A stretch of 64,000 nt of DNA from Mycolicibacterium sphagni (GTDB lineage: Bacteria > Actinomycetota > Actinomycetes > Mycobacteriales > Mycobacteriaceae): positions 372,001-436,000 of the forward strand of contig NZ_VBSB01000005.1 of the NCBI RefSeq assembly GCF_013337765.1. The letters run 5' to 3'. The position numbers were made by a program, and so were the translations under genes. Each line of letters begins with the position of its first letter. Position 1 is the first letter of the stretch. The notes beneath the pieces are model-generated. The model was not told where the DNA came from. It did not search any database and saw only the letters and a list, made by a program, of their open reading frames with translations. Shown here one piece after another: positions 1-8,294 of this stretch.

Positions 1-1031
1 ACCGACAACCCGCTGGAGTCGAACAGGGCGGCGCCGGTCATGTCGACGCCGGCGCCGGAGAGTTTGTTGGTCACCGCGTCGACGGCTCCGGCGAAGCTCA
101 CCGGACGGCCGGTCGCCTTGGCCACCTCCCGGCCGATCGACTCGGCCATCACGTTGTCCGAGGCGTTCATCATCTGCCGCAGCCGTTCGATCAGGGGTGC
201 CGATTGCACCGACGCCAGCTGCCGGCCGGTCGGCGGATTCGGGGCCATGGTGACCTTGGCCGGATCCAGCCCGAGGGCACTGGCCAGGGCGCGTCCGGCG
301 TCCAGCGCGGGAGTCCGCGACCGCGCCGAGTCGACCGTCGTCGGCTGGATGCGGCCGGCGTCGATCATCACCGACTGCATCGGCGCGATGTCTCCGCCGT
401 CGATGTCGGCGGGATCCCAGCCGGGCGCGAAATCCGGTCCGCTGTACAGGGAGTCGTCGACCTGCACGGCCGTTGCGGTGACCCCGCTCTTGCGGATCTG
501 GTCTGCCAGATCGCTGATCCGGGCCGCACCGCGATACCAGGTCTGCTGGCCGGCCGGAGCTGCCGACAGGATCGGATCGCCACCGCCGACGAGCACGACG
601 ACTCCGGGCTGGCCGGTCTGGTCGGCCGCGACGACGGTCGTGGTGACCCGTTCGTCGCGGTTCAGCGCCAGCAGCGCGGCACCGGTGGTGAGCGTCTTAT
701 TGGTCGACGCCGGCAGCAGCGGCACATCGGAGCGGTACTCCCAGATCTGCTTGCCGGTCTTGGCGTCGGTGACCCGGCCGGACACGTTGCCGAGGTTCGG
801 GTCGGCGACGGGAACCGCCAGCGCCGCGGTCATGCCTGCCGCGGTGGGCACCCCCGCCGAGTCCGACACGGGGATGACGCCGGGGTTGGCGGTGACGAGT
901 GCGTGCCCGGGCGGCGCCTGCGCGCTGCTGGTGTTGCCGCCTCGGGTCAGGACAGCGGCGACCGCCACCACGGCGGCGACCAGCGTGATCACCGCCACGG
1001 CGAGCACCACATGGGCCCAGCGCCACCTCAT
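1..1031 (-). CDS. dacB: D-alanyl-D-alanine carboxypeptidase/endopeptidase (PBP4 family), 3' end outside window
   Basis: Peptidase S13 enzyme that trims or cleaves peptidoglycan stem-peptide cross-links outside the membrane. The 343 visible residues start with a membrane anchor/signal at about 7-28. The SxxK active-site motif is S109-T-N-K112 and the SxN motif is S291-D-N293. The KTG motif and the C terminus lie beyond position 1. The start is fixed by AGGAGAG just upstream of the ATG at 1031. The family length is about 460 aa, so roughly three quarters is present. It is divergent from ppa, as for Rv3627c/Rv3628 in M. tuberculosis. Confidence 0.93.
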   Translation of the reverse strand, partial: MRWRWAHVVLAVAVITLVAAVVAVAAVLTRGGNTSSAQAPPGHALVTANPGVIPVSDSAGVPTAAGMTAALAVPVADPNLGNVSGRVTDAKTGKQIWEYRSDVPLLPASTNKTLTTGAALLALNRDERVTTTVVAADQTGQPGVVVLVGGGDPILSAAPAGQQTWYRGAARISDLADQIRKSGVTATAVQVDDSLYSGPDFAPGWDPADIDGGDIAPMQSVMIDAGRIQPTTVDSARSRTPALDAGRALASALGLDPAKVTMAPNPPTGRQLASVQSAPLIERLRQMMNASDNVMAESIGREVAKATGRPVSFAGAVDAVTNKLSGAGVDMTGAALFDSSGLS

Positions 1032-1127
1032 CGCTCTCCTGACGTCCACTTGGTCTCATTGTGCCGAACCACCCTGATGCGCAGGCTATCGCTGGCGTTA
1101 GGGTAGGCCGCGTCGCCGGGGACGGTG

Positions 1128-1152
1128 GGCAGGAGCGAAGCGACCCGGGAAT
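1128..1152 (+). repeat. Dispersed GC-rich repeat, copy 1 (GGCAGGAGCGAAGCGACC core)
   Basis: The core GGCAGGAGCGAAGCGACC, continuing CGGGAAT, lies 40 bases upstream of the ppa start. It recurs with one or two changes at 13777-13799 and on the minus strand at 51479-51507. No function is visible. Confidence 0.6.
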
Positions 1153-1191
1153 CAGCCCGGCGATCGGAAGTCAGCGAGAAGGAGTCGCACG

Positions 1192-1680
1192 GTGCAGTTC
1201 GACGTGACCATCGAGATCCCCAAGGGTCAGCGCAACAAGTACGAGGTCGACCACGAAACCGGACGCGTTCGCCTGGATCGCTACCTCTACACCCCGATGG
1301 CCTACCCCGCCGATTACGGCTTCATCGAAGACACCCTGGGTGAAGACGGCGACCCGCTGGACGCGCTGGTGCTGCTGCCGCTGTCGGTGTTCCCCGGTGT
1401 GCTGATCGAGGTGCGCCCGGTCGGCATGTTCAAGATGGTCGACGAGGCCGGCGGCGACGACAAGGTGCTGTGTGTGCCCGCCGGGGACAACCGCTGGGAT
1501 CACATCCAGGACTTGGGCGATGTGCCCAAGGAGGAACTGGATTCGATCCAGCACTTCTTCACCCATTACAAGGACCTCGAGCCGGGCAAGTTCGTGAAGG
1601 GGTCCGACTGGGTCGGCCGCGCCGAGGCCGAGGCCGAGGTGGAGCGCTCCCGTGAGCGGTTCGCCGCTGGAGAGCACTGA
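1192..1680 (+). CDS. ppa: Inorganic pyrophosphatase
   Basis: Soluble family I pyrophosphatase that hydrolyses PPi to two phosphates and so drives biosynthetic reactions. At 162 aa it has the usual bacterial length. The metal-binding signature is visible as [11 protein letters not shown] (about residues 51-61), preceded by [11 protein letters not shown]. The GTG start at 1192 is chosen because AAGGAG lies 7 nt upstream. It is monocistronic here and divergent from dacB. In M. tuberculosis the same neighbour pair is Rv3627c/Rv3628. Confidence 0.98.
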   Translation: MQFDVTIEIPKGQRNKYEVDHETGRVRLDRYLYTPMAYPADYGFIEDTLGEDGDPLDALVLLPLSVFPGVLIEVRPVGMFKMVDEAGGDDKVLCVPAGDNRWDHIQDLGDVPKEELDSIQHFFTHYKDLEPGKFVKGSDWVGRAEAEAEVERSRERFAAGEH

Positions 1681-1740
1681 GGGTCACTCCGTCTTGTCCC
1701 GGTCAGAATTAGCCTGGCCGTAACAATCAGTAACGCGGTT

Positions 1741-2304
1741 GTGGTTTGGCTTTTCGATGATGAGCGGGTGTTATTGCACCAGGGCATCGGTCTCGAGGCC
1801 TTCAACGAGCTGCCGGACAAGAAGGCTGTCCACGCGCTCTACGAGTGCTGCAACAGCGTGACGCTGGCCCGCGATCTGTCGCGCGGCCGCCCGTACGCCG
1901 ATCACACCTCGCTCTTCCGCCGGGCTGACGCCCTGCTGTTCTCGCTGTCGGAGTCCTCGATCGATGACATCCTGCAGGCCTATCCGCATGTCGGGCGCCG
2001 GCCGGGCAGCACCAAGTCGCAGGCCGAGCAGTGCTCGGTGTGGGATGAATGCCCCGAGGTGATGGCCGAACTCGAGACGGCAGTCAAGGAGTACGCCGAC
2101 CAGTTCGGCTTCGACTTCGTCATGCACATCGGTGGTCTGCCCCGCGAGGTCTGCGCCACGTCGGTGATCGCCGCGGTCCGCGACCGAATGCATCACGACC
2201 CCGAGACCGAACGCAAGGTCGTGTGCAACGAGTTGGCCCGGATCAACCGCAGCCGTCTCGAGCGGATGCTCGGGCCCGAAGGCGGCTACGACAACTGGGG
2301 CTGA
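1741..2304 (+). CDS. uraD: 2-oxo-4-hydroxy-4-carboxy-5-ureidoimidazoline (OHCU) decarboxylase
   Basis: Last step of the urate-to-(S)-allantoin route: decarboxylates OHCU to (S)-allantoin in the cytosol. The protein (187 aa) carries the all-helical OHCU decarboxylase pattern, including GLEAFNELPDKKAV near the N terminus, YPHVGRR and the C-terminal RINRSRLERM helix. The GTG at 1768 (giving MLLHQGIGLEAFN) fits the family N terminus better than the GTG at 1741, and neither has a clear ribosome binding site. No urate oxidase or HIU hydrolase gene lies beside it. The later ureide genes are 3 kb downstream. Confidence 0.85.
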   Translation: MVWLFDDERVLLHQGIGLEAFNELPDKKAVHALYECCNSVTLARDLSRGRPYADHTSLFRRADALLFSLSESSIDDILQAYPHVGRRPGSTKSQAEQCSVWDECPEVMAELETAVKEYADQFGFDFVMHIGGLPREVCATSVIAAVRDRMHHDPETERKVVCNELARINRSRLERMLGPEGGYDNWG

Positions 2305-2333
2305 TTCGTCCCGTCGGCCTGGACTCCAGCACC

Positions 2334-2339
2334 TAGGGT
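2334..2339 (+). promoter_or_regulatory. Probable leaderless -10 box (TAGGGT) for the 2348 hydrolase
   Basis: TAGGGT ends 8 nt before the GTG at 2348, so transcription could begin at the start codon. Confidence 0.4.
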
Positions 2340-2347
2340 GGGCAGGC

Positions 2348-3310
2348 GTGACCCTGCCGATGGATCCCGAACTTCTCACCCTGATGGAACCGCTGATGGC
2401 CGCGGCCGCTGAACTCGAGCCGCCCGCGATCGGCGATGTCGCCACCCGCCGGGAACGGGCCACCCCGTTCTTCGAAGCCCTTGGCGCTATGCGGGGTTCG
2501 ATCAGCGGTGTCGAAATGAGCCGCCACACTGTGACCGCCGCTGACGGCACCGAACTCGATCTCGCCTGGTACTTCCCGACGTCCGAGCCCTCCGGCGCTG
2601 CGGTGCTCTACCTGCACGGTGGCGGCATGATCTACAGTCTGGCCGAGACCCGGCCGGGCTACGACGCGGTCCTGCGCAGTTATGTCGCAGCCACCGGCAC
2701 ACCGATGCTGATGGTGGATTACCGTGTCGCACCGGAACATCCGGACCCCACCCCGGTCGAGGACTGCTACGCCGCGCTGCGCTGGCTGGCCGAGCACGCG
2801 GCCGAACTCGACGCCGACCCGGCCCGGCTGGCGGTGGCCGGCGACAGCGCAGGCGGCGGGCTGGCCGCCGGCGTCAGCCTGCTGGCCCGCGATCGCGGCG
2901 GGCCTGCGCTGACCGCGCAGCTGCTGATCTACCCGATGCTCGACGACCACACCACCACCCCGGATCCGGGGCTGGCACCGGAACTGCTGACGTGGAACTA
3001 CGACGACAACATCACCGGCTGGGGCGCGTTGCTCGGCGATCGTGCCGGCGGTGACGACGTTTCGATCTATGCCGCACCAGCGCGTGCGCAGGATCTGGCC
3101 GGACTGCCGCCGACCTATATCGACGTCGGTGATCTGGACATCTTCCGCGACGAGGACATCGCCTATGCGGCAAGGCTTTCCGCCGCAGGCGTGCCGACCG
3201 AGCTGCATGTGCATCCGGGCTGCCCACACGCCTTTGAGGCGCTGGCGCCGACGGCGGCGGTGTCGACGCGGGTGGTTGCCGACCGGATCCGCCGGTTACG
3301 CGCGATCTAG
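2348..3310 (+). CDS. Alpha/beta hydrolase, HSL-type esterase/lipase
   Basis: Cytosolic carboxylesterase-like enzyme of the hormone-sensitive lipase group (320 aa). It has the oxyanion motif HGGG at 90-93, the nucleophile elbow GDSAGG with S167, an acid around D264 (IDVGDLDIFR) and the His in HPGCPHAF at H294. All triad positions are filled, so an active esterase is expected. The substrate cannot be read from sequence. There is no signal peptide. The stop overlaps the end of the opposite-strand hydrolase by 4 bases (CTAG). Confidence 0.9.
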   Translation: MTLPMDPELLTLMEPLMAAAAELEPPAIGDVATRRERATPFFEALGAMRGSISGVEMSRHTVTAADGTELDLAWYFPTSEPSGAAVLYLHGGGMIYSLAETRPGYDAVLRSYVAATGTPMLMVDYRVAPEHPDPTPVEDCYAALRWLAEHAAELDADPARLAVAGDSAGGGLAAGVSLLARDRGGPALTAQLLIYPMLDDHTTTPDPGLAPELLTWNYDDNITGWGALLGDRAGGDDVSIYAAPARAQDLAGLPPTYIDVGDLDIFRDEDIAYAARLSAAGVPTELHVHPGCPHAFEALAPTAAVSTRVVADRIRRLRAI

Positions 3311-4167
3311 CAGCGATCAGCGTCGCGACCCACCGTGTCTATGGCCGTGACGAATTCGGCGATGAGACCGGCCAGCACATCGGGGGCATCCAGCATCGAA
3401 AACGTACGCGCGTTCTCGATGTACTCCAGCCTCGAATGCGGCAGCGCGTCGGCGAGCCGCTGGCCGTCGGACTGCGGGAAGAACGCATCATCGGCCGACC
3501 ATGCGATCAGCGCCGGTTTGGTGAACGCGGGCAGCTTCGCCGCGGCGTCGAGGGTGGTCTGCTGGGTCAGTGTTGAGGTGAAGCGGCGCAGGTTCTCGGC
3601 GATCGCGGGGTCGCGCACGGCGCGGTGGGTCCATTCGGCGGTCAGCGCGTCGAGGTTGGTGTGGGCCAGAGCGCCGTACGCCCGCCTGCGCACCAGGCGC
3701 GAACGCATGCCCTGCACCGCGATCCGCCACGCCACCGGCACCTTCGCCGCGGCGATGAACGGGGCCAGGATCGGGGGCGGAAAGTGTTCGAAAGCATCAC
3801 AACTGGTGAGGACCAGGGCTCCGAGCCGGTCGGGGAACTCGGTGGCGACCACCTGGCAGACTGCCCCGCCGGTGTCGTTTCCGACCAGCACGACGTCGTC
3901 GAGGCCCAGCACGCCGAGGAACTCGTCGACCATCGACGCGACACCGGGCATGGTCATATCCGCGCTACTGGTCATCGCCTGCTGATGCGCACCCAGCGGC
4001 CAGGTCGGCACGATGCACCGCAGGCCGTGCGCTGCCAGCCGGGTGCTCAGCGGCCGCCACAGCGAGCCGCCCATCGCGTACCCGTGAACGAAGACGACCG
4101 GCCTTCCGGTCGGCGGTCCTGCCGTTTCGTAATGGATGGTTCCGCCGCTGAGATCTACGGTGTCCAT
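3307..4167 (-). CDS. Alpha/beta hydrolase with Asp nucleophile and no obvious catalytic His
   Basis: A 286-aa hydrolase-fold protein with the oxyanion stretch VFVHGYAMGG near residue 26 and the elbow VGNDTGG, where D98 replaces the usual Ser, as in epoxide hydrolases and dehalogenases. At the place where the catalytic His normally sits (GH-F before a Pro-rich strand) the sequence reads IENARTFSMLDAP, with Thr instead of His. The ATG at 4167 is preferred over 4173 because AAGGGAG lies 6 nt before it. It is divergent from the TetR gene at 4231, which probably controls it. Confidence 0.85.
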   Translation of the reverse strand: MDTVDLSGGTIHYETAGPPTGRPVVFVHGYAMGGSLWRPLSTRLAAHGLRCIVPTWPLGAHQQAMTSSADMTMPGVASMVDEFLGVLGLDDVVLVGNDTGGAVCQVVATEFPDRLGALVLTSCDAFEHFPPPILAPFIAAAKVPVAWRIAVQGMRSRLVRRRAYGALAHTNLDALTAEWTHRAVRDPAIAENLRRFTSTLTQQTTLDAAAKLPAFTKPALIAWSADDAFFPQSDGQRLADALPHSRLEYIENARTFSMLDAPDVLAGLIAEFVTAIDTVGRDADRC

Positions 4168-4196
4168 GACCATCTCCCTTGATAGTGACAAACAAA

Positions 4197-4207
4197 CAGA
4201 CAGTCTG
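4197..4207. promoter_or_regulatory. Probable TetR operator, palindrome CAGACAGTCTG
   Basis: Perfect 11-base palindrome centred on 4202, in the 63-base gap between the divergent hydrolase (start 4167) and tetR (start 4231). This is a typical place for autoregulation and control of the neighbour. Confidence 0.6.
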
Positions 4208-4230
4208 CATGTAAGATACCGACAGGATGT

Positions 4231-4854
4231 ATGGAAATACAAGACATGACTGCCAGACGTACCCAGGCCCAGCGGTCCGCCACGACTCAGGACGCGCTGC
4301 GCACCGCCGCACGCGAGCTCTGGGGTGACCGCGGCTACGCCGAGGTCGGGACGCCGGAGATCGCCCAGCGCGCCGGGGTCACCCGGGGCGCGATGTATCA
4401 CCAGTACGCCGATAAGGCGGCACTGTTCCTCGATGTGGTCGAGACCGTCGAAGCCGATGTGATGAACCGGCTGGCCGCGGCCACCCTCGCCCGAGGGCCG
4501 GCGACCCCGGCCGCCGCACTCCATGCGGCGGTGGACGCCTGGCTGGATATCAGCGCCGAGCGGGAGATCCGTCAGCTGATTCTGCTCGACGCACCAAATG
4601 TGCTGGGCTGGGACGGCTTTCGCGATATTGCCGAGCGCTACAGCCTCGGCATGACCGAACAACTGCTGCAGGCCGCCATGGACTCCGGGGAACTCGAGAC
4701 GCAACCGGCACGTCCGTTGGCGCACATCCTCATCGGGGCGCTCGACGCCGCGGCCATGACGATCGCGAATGCCGCCGAGCCCGACGTCACCGGCGCCGAG
4801 GTGCGCAGGGCGCTGCACAGCATCGTCAACGGGATGCTCGCCAGCAGGCAGTGA
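4231..4854 (+). CDS. TetR/AcrR family transcriptional regulator
   Basis: DNA-binding repressor type, 207 aa from the ATG at 4231 (202 aa from a second ATG at 4246). The N-terminal helix-turn-helix covers about residues 22-65 with the pattern TPEIAQRAGVTRGAMYHQY. The rest is the helical ligand-binding and dimer domain. It lies back to back with an alpha/beta hydrolase gene, and the CAGACAGTCTG palindrome lies between them, so it probably represses that gene and itself. The ligand is unknown. Confidence 0.92.
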   Translation: MEIQDMTARRTQAQRSATTQDALRTAARELWGDRGYAEVGTPEIAQRAGVTRGAMYHQYADKAALFLDVVETVEADVMNRLAAATLARGPATPAAALHAAVDAWLDISAEREIRQLILLDAPNVLGWDGFRDIAERYSLGMTEQLLQAAMDSGELETQPARPLAHILIGALDAAAMTIANAAEPDVTGAEVRRALHSIVNGMLASRQ

Positions 4855-4884
4855 GCGTCGGGCAGGCATCCCCGCGCCGATGGC

Positions 4885-5577
4885 ATGCTGGAAACGGCGG
4901 ACTCGCTGTGGCATTTCTGGTGGCTGATCTTCCCGCTCGGCGGGGTGATCGGCGGTGGGGTCCGGGCGGTGGCCGCAGCCAATGAGCGGCGAGCCGAGCG
5001 GCGCATGGAACGCTATCGGCTCAAGCAGCAAGCCAAGATCGCGGTCGCCGAGGCGGCCGGCCGGGGCCGCGGCAACGAGTCGGCGTATCGGCGTGAAATC
5101 AGGCGAATCACGGCTCACCACAACCAGACGGATGCACGCTGGCTTTCCTACGAGACCGACGTCGCCAAGCTGCTGGACTTCCCGATGATGACCGATATGC
5201 GGGATCCACTGACGGTGGCCTTCCACAAAGCCCGCCAGCGTGCGGAGTTCCTTCGACCCGAACACGTCGACGACGTCCTCGACGACCGCGATGCCCAGCT
5301 GGAGTATCGCGATGCCGTCAGCGACTACGTGACCGCCTTCGACGTCGCCGAGGCTGAGGCAATCCGTCGTCGTCGCAGTGACTTCTCAGCCGGAGATCAA
5401 CAACGGCTGAGCCGCGCCCAGCACCTGTTGCATCTGGCCGAGGACGCCGCCGCCACCCCGCAGGAGCGGCGCAGCGCCTACGACCGGGCACGACGCGAAC
5501 TCGACGGACTGATCGCGCTGCCCGCCGCCACTCGATCGGCAATCGAACGGCGCGTCGCCGGCGAGATCGAAGCCTGA
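4885..5577 (+). CDS. Hypothetical protein with one N-terminal membrane segment
   Basis: Not recognised. The 230-aa product has one hydrophobic helix at about residues 9-30 (WHFWWLIFPLGGVIGGG) followed by a strongly charged, Arg- and Glu-rich helical region to the end, so it is probably a membrane-anchored cytosolic helical protein. It starts 30 bases after the TetR gene stop and may be co-transcribed with it, then allantoicase follows on the same strand. No catalytic motif is visible. Confidence 0.7.
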   Translation: MLETADSLWHFWWLIFPLGGVIGGGVRAVAAANERRAERRMERYRLKQQAKIAVAEAAGRGRGNESAYRREIRRITAHHNQTDARWLSYETDVAKLLDFPMMTDMRDPLTVAFHKARQRAEFLRPEHVDDVLDDRDAQLEYRDAVSDYVTAFDVAEAEAIRRRRSDFSAGDQQRLSRAQHLLHLAEDAAATPQERRSAYDRARRELDGLIALPAATRSAIERRVAGEIEA

Positions 5578-5627
5578 AATCTAGCCGCCGGGCCGCTGCC
5601 CGGCGCGCCCCGCGGTAGGGGGTCACT

Positions 5628-5633
5628 TAGGCT
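5628..5633 (+). promoter_or_regulatory. Probable leaderless -10 box (TAGGCT) for allantoicase
   Basis: TAGGCT is followed by 6 nt and then the GTG start at 5640. Confidence 0.5.
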
Positions 5634-5639
5634 CGAACG

Positions 5640-6677
5640 GTGATCGGCGGAGCGCACAACCCAACGCAGGCGCAGCCGCACTTCCTCTCCTTGCCCGATC
5701 TGGCGGCCCGGCCCGCCGGTGGTGCGGTGCTGTGGGCCAACGACGACCTGTTCGCCGAGCGGGAAAACCTGATCAAGCCGCAATCGGCGGAGTTCCGCCC
5801 AGCCACCTTCGGGCACAAGGGTCAGATCTACGACGGCTGGGAGACGCGGCGCCGCCGGGGCGTTGGCCCCGACGACCGCGATAGCGCGATCGTGCGATTG
5901 GGTGCCCCTGCCATCGTGGGTGGCGTGGTGGTCGACACCGCGTGGTTCACCGGTAACTACCCCCCGCAGATCTCCGTCGAGGCGGCCAGCGTCGACGGCT
6001 ATCCGGCGGTCGAAGACCTCGTGCACTGCACCGACTGGACCACCATCGTCGAACGTGCACCAGTCAACGGCGATACCCGAAACCCGTTCAAGGTTGACTC
6101 ATCTCGCCGCTGGACCCATGTACGGCTGTCGATCTACCCCGACGGCGGCGTGGCGCGGTTTCGGGTGCACGGCGAGGGGCTGCTGGACCCGCGACTCGCC
6201 GACGGTCTGCCGCTGGACCTCGCCGCCCTGGAAAATGGGGCGCGAGTTTCGGCCTGTTCCAACATGTTCTACTCGTCACCCAACAATCTGCTGCTGCCCG
6301 GAACGGCCCGGACCATGGGTGACGGGTGGGAGACCTCTCGTCGCCGCGACGACGGCAACGACTGGGTGCAGGTGCGGCTGGCCAGCCAGGGCCTGCTGAC
6401 CGCCGCCGAACTGGACACGTCGTATTTCCTTGGCAATGCCCCTGGAGCCGCCAGGCTGATGGGCCGCGACGGCACAGGAGAATGGTTCGAGCTGTTGGGA
6501 ACCACCACGCTGCAACCCGACACCAGACATCGCTTCCTGCTGGATGTCCAACGGTCGGTCACCGAGGCCCGCCTCGACGTCTATCCCGACGGGGGCATGG
6601 CGCGGCTGCGGCTGTTCGGCCGGCTGACCGACGAGGGACTGCGCAGCGTTCGGGAAAGGTGGGCGGCCAGCGCCTGA
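5640..6677 (+). CDS. alc: Allantoicase
   Basis: Hydrolyses allantoate to ureidoglycolate and urea in purine breakdown. The 345-aa protein has the two internally similar jelly-roll halves of the family: GQIYDGWETRRRR near residue 60 is echoed by MGDGWETSRRRDD near residue 225. The strand pair HVRLSIYPDGGVARFRVHG is likewise echoed by RLDVYPDGGMARLRLFG near the C terminus. The GTG at 5640 is supported by a TAGGCT box 6 nt upstream. The allantoinase gene starts 4 bases after its stop, so both act in one operon: allantoin to allantoate to ureidoglycolate. Confidence 0.95.
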   Translation: MIGGAHNPTQAQPHFLSLPDLAARPAGGAVLWANDDLFAERENLIKPQSAEFRPATFGHKGQIYDGWETRRRRGVGPDDRDSAIVRLGAPAIVGGVVVDTAWFTGNYPPQISVEAASVDGYPAVEDLVHCTDWTTIVERAPVNGDTRNPFKVDSSRRWTHVRLSIYPDGGVARFRVHGEGLLDPRLADGLPLDLAALENGARVSACSNMFYSSPNNLLLPGTARTMGDGWETSRRRDDGNDWVQVRLASQGLLTAAELDTSYFLGNAPGAARLMGRDGTGEWFELLGTTTLQPDTRHRFLLDVQRSVTEARLDVYPDGGMARLRLFGRLTDEGLRSVRERWAASA

Positions 6678-6681
6678 CGAT

Positions 6682-7599
6682 ATGAGCTATCCGAGAGACA
6701 TGGTCGGCTACGGCCGAACGCCACCGCACCCGCACTGGCCCGGCGGCGCGGTCATCGCGGTGCAGTTCGTGCTGAATTACGAAGAGGGTGCCGAGAATTC
6801 GATTCTTGACGGCGATCCGGCCTCGGAGACCTTTCTGTCGGAGATGACACCCGCGGAAGCCTTTCCCGACCGGCACATGAGCATGGAGTCGCTCTACGAG
6901 TACGGGTCGCGAGCCGGGCTCTGGCGGGTGCTTCGGGTGTTCGAGCGGCGCGGTATTCCACTGACAATCTTCGCGGTGGCCCTTGCCATGCAACGAAATC
7001 CGGAAGCCGTAGCCGCATTCGGGGAGCTCGGCCACGAGATCGCGTGCCATGGCCTGCGGTGGAAGTCCTACCAAAACATCGACCTAGACACCGAGCGCGC
7101 CCATATGGCGCAGGCCGTGCAGATTCTGCGCGACCTCACGGGGGCCGCACCGCTGGGCTGGTACACCGGCCGCGACTCACCCCACACCCGCGAACTCGTC
7201 GTCGAACACGGCGGCTTCGTCTACGACTCCGACTCCTACGCCGACGACCTGCCGTACTGGGTGCAGGTGCACGGCCAGAACCACCTCGTGGTGCCCTACG
7301 CCCTGGACACCAATGACATGCGCTTCACCTCTGCCGCAGGCTTTTCCAACGGCGAGGAGTTCTTTGCGCACCTTCGCGACGCGTTCGACGTGCTCTATGC
7401 GGAGGGCAGGGCCGGTGCCCCGAAGATGCTCTCGGTCGGTTTGCACTGCCGGGTGGTCGGGCGGCCGGCGCGCACCGCGGCGCTCGAGCGGTTCTGTGAC
7501 CACATCCAATCCCACGACGGAGTATGGATCGCCCGGCGTATCGAGATCGCCGAGCACTGGCGCCAGCTTCACCCTGCCGGGGCAACTCCCGGCAGATAG
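6682..7599 (+). CDS. puuE: Allantoinase, PuuE (polysaccharide deacetylase-like) type
   Basis: Opens the allantoin ring to give allantoate. This is the polysaccharide-deacetylase-fold enzyme, not the metal amidohydrolase AllB type. The 305-aa protein shows PuuE marks: the N-terminal YPRDMVGYGRTPPHPHWP, NYEEGAE (about 32-38), the MSMESLYEYGSRAG block, GHEIACHGLRW and VGLHCRVVGRPAR near the end. It follows allantoicase by 4 bases. Its 3' end overlaps the convergent racemase gene by 31 bases. Confidence 0.93.
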   Translation: MSYPRDMVGYGRTPPHPHWPGGAVIAVQFVLNYEEGAENSILDGDPASETFLSEMTPAEAFPDRHMSMESLYEYGSRAGLWRVLRVFERRGIPLTIFAVALAMQRNPEAVAAFGELGHEIACHGLRWKSYQNIDLDTERAHMAQAVQILRDLTGAAPLGWYTGRDSPHTRELVVEHGGFVYDSDSYADDLPYWVQVHGQNHLVVPYALDTNDMRFTSAAGFSNGEEFFAHLRDAFDVLYAEGRAGAPKMLSVGLHCRVVGRPARTAALERFCDHIQSHDGVWIARRIEIAEHWRQLHPAGATPGR

Positions 7600-8294
7600 C
7601 GCTTGACCGGTGGGGTTGCGTACTCCCCTCGTTTCGACGTACGCAAACCCATCGTCAACAAGGACTGCACCGTCAGCGTCGCCGCAGTCACCCCGTCCAC
7701 CACCGGTACACCCAACTCGGCCGAGATCTCCCCGCACATGTCGGCCATCCCCGCGCACCCCAGCACCACGGCATCAGAGTGATCGGCCTCGATCGCCTCG
7801 CGGCACGCCTCGGTGATGACCTTGCGCGCGTTCGGATCGGTGTCGAGATCCAATACCGGTATCTCGCAGGCATGAATGCCGCGGCAGAACCGCTGCATGC
7901 CATAGCGTTCCGTGAGATGTGCCGACTGCCCGATGGTCCGCGCCAGCGTCGTGACAATGCTGAAGCCGGTACCCAGGTGACTGGCGGCCTGCATCGCCGC
8001 CTCGGCGATACCGATGACCGGTCCGGCCGCGACCTCACGAGCGGCGTCGAGGCCAGGATCTCCGAAGCAGGCGATCACATAGCCATCGACACCTTCTCGC
8101 TCACCGCGCTGAACTGCCCGCAACACACCCGGCACCGACAGCGCCTCGTCGTAGTGGCTTTCGATCGACTCCGGCCCGATCTCTGAGGTGACACCGGAGA
8201 CGATCACGTCGGGCCCCGCCACCGTCGCAGCGCATTTCGCGATCGTGTCGGTCATCGCCTGGGTGGTGTTGGGATTGATCACCCAGATCCGCAT
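7569..8294 (-). CDS. Hydantoin/allantoin racemase (Asp/Glu/hydantoin racemase family)
   Basis: Cofactor-independent racemase of 241 aa. Two catalytic cysteines are visible: C76 in VIACFGDPG and C180 in VVLGCAGM. The N terminus MRIWVINPNTT is typical of the hydantoin racemase branch. The start at 8294 forms TGATG with the permease stop, so translation is coupled. With allantoinase and an NCS1 permease next door, the likely substrate is allantoin, whose enantiomers must interconvert for a stereospecific allantoinase. A 5-substituted hydantoin is the alternative. Confidence 0.88.
   Translation of the reverse strand: MRIWVINPNTTQAMTDTIAKCAATVAGPDVIVSGVTSEIGPESIESHYDEALSVPGVLRAVQRGEREGVDGYVIACFGDPGLDAAREVAAGPVIGIAEAAMQAASHLGTGFSIVTTLARTIGQSAHLTERYGMQRFCRGIHACEIPVLDLDTDPNARKVITEACREAIEADHSDAVVLGCAGMADMCGEISAELGVPVVDGVTAATLTVQSLLTMGLRTSKRGEYATPPVKRYLPGVAPAG

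Noticed and set aside
3307..3310. CTAG overlaps between convergent genes (also at 43305 and 50247) as restriction or regulatory sites
   Set aside because: They are simply TAG stops meeting on opposite strands, a common compact arrangement.
4168..5265. N-terminal extension of the minus-strand hydrolase (652 aa in total)
   Set aside because: It would run through tetR and the next gene. A good ribosome binding site sits at 4167 and the fold begins there.
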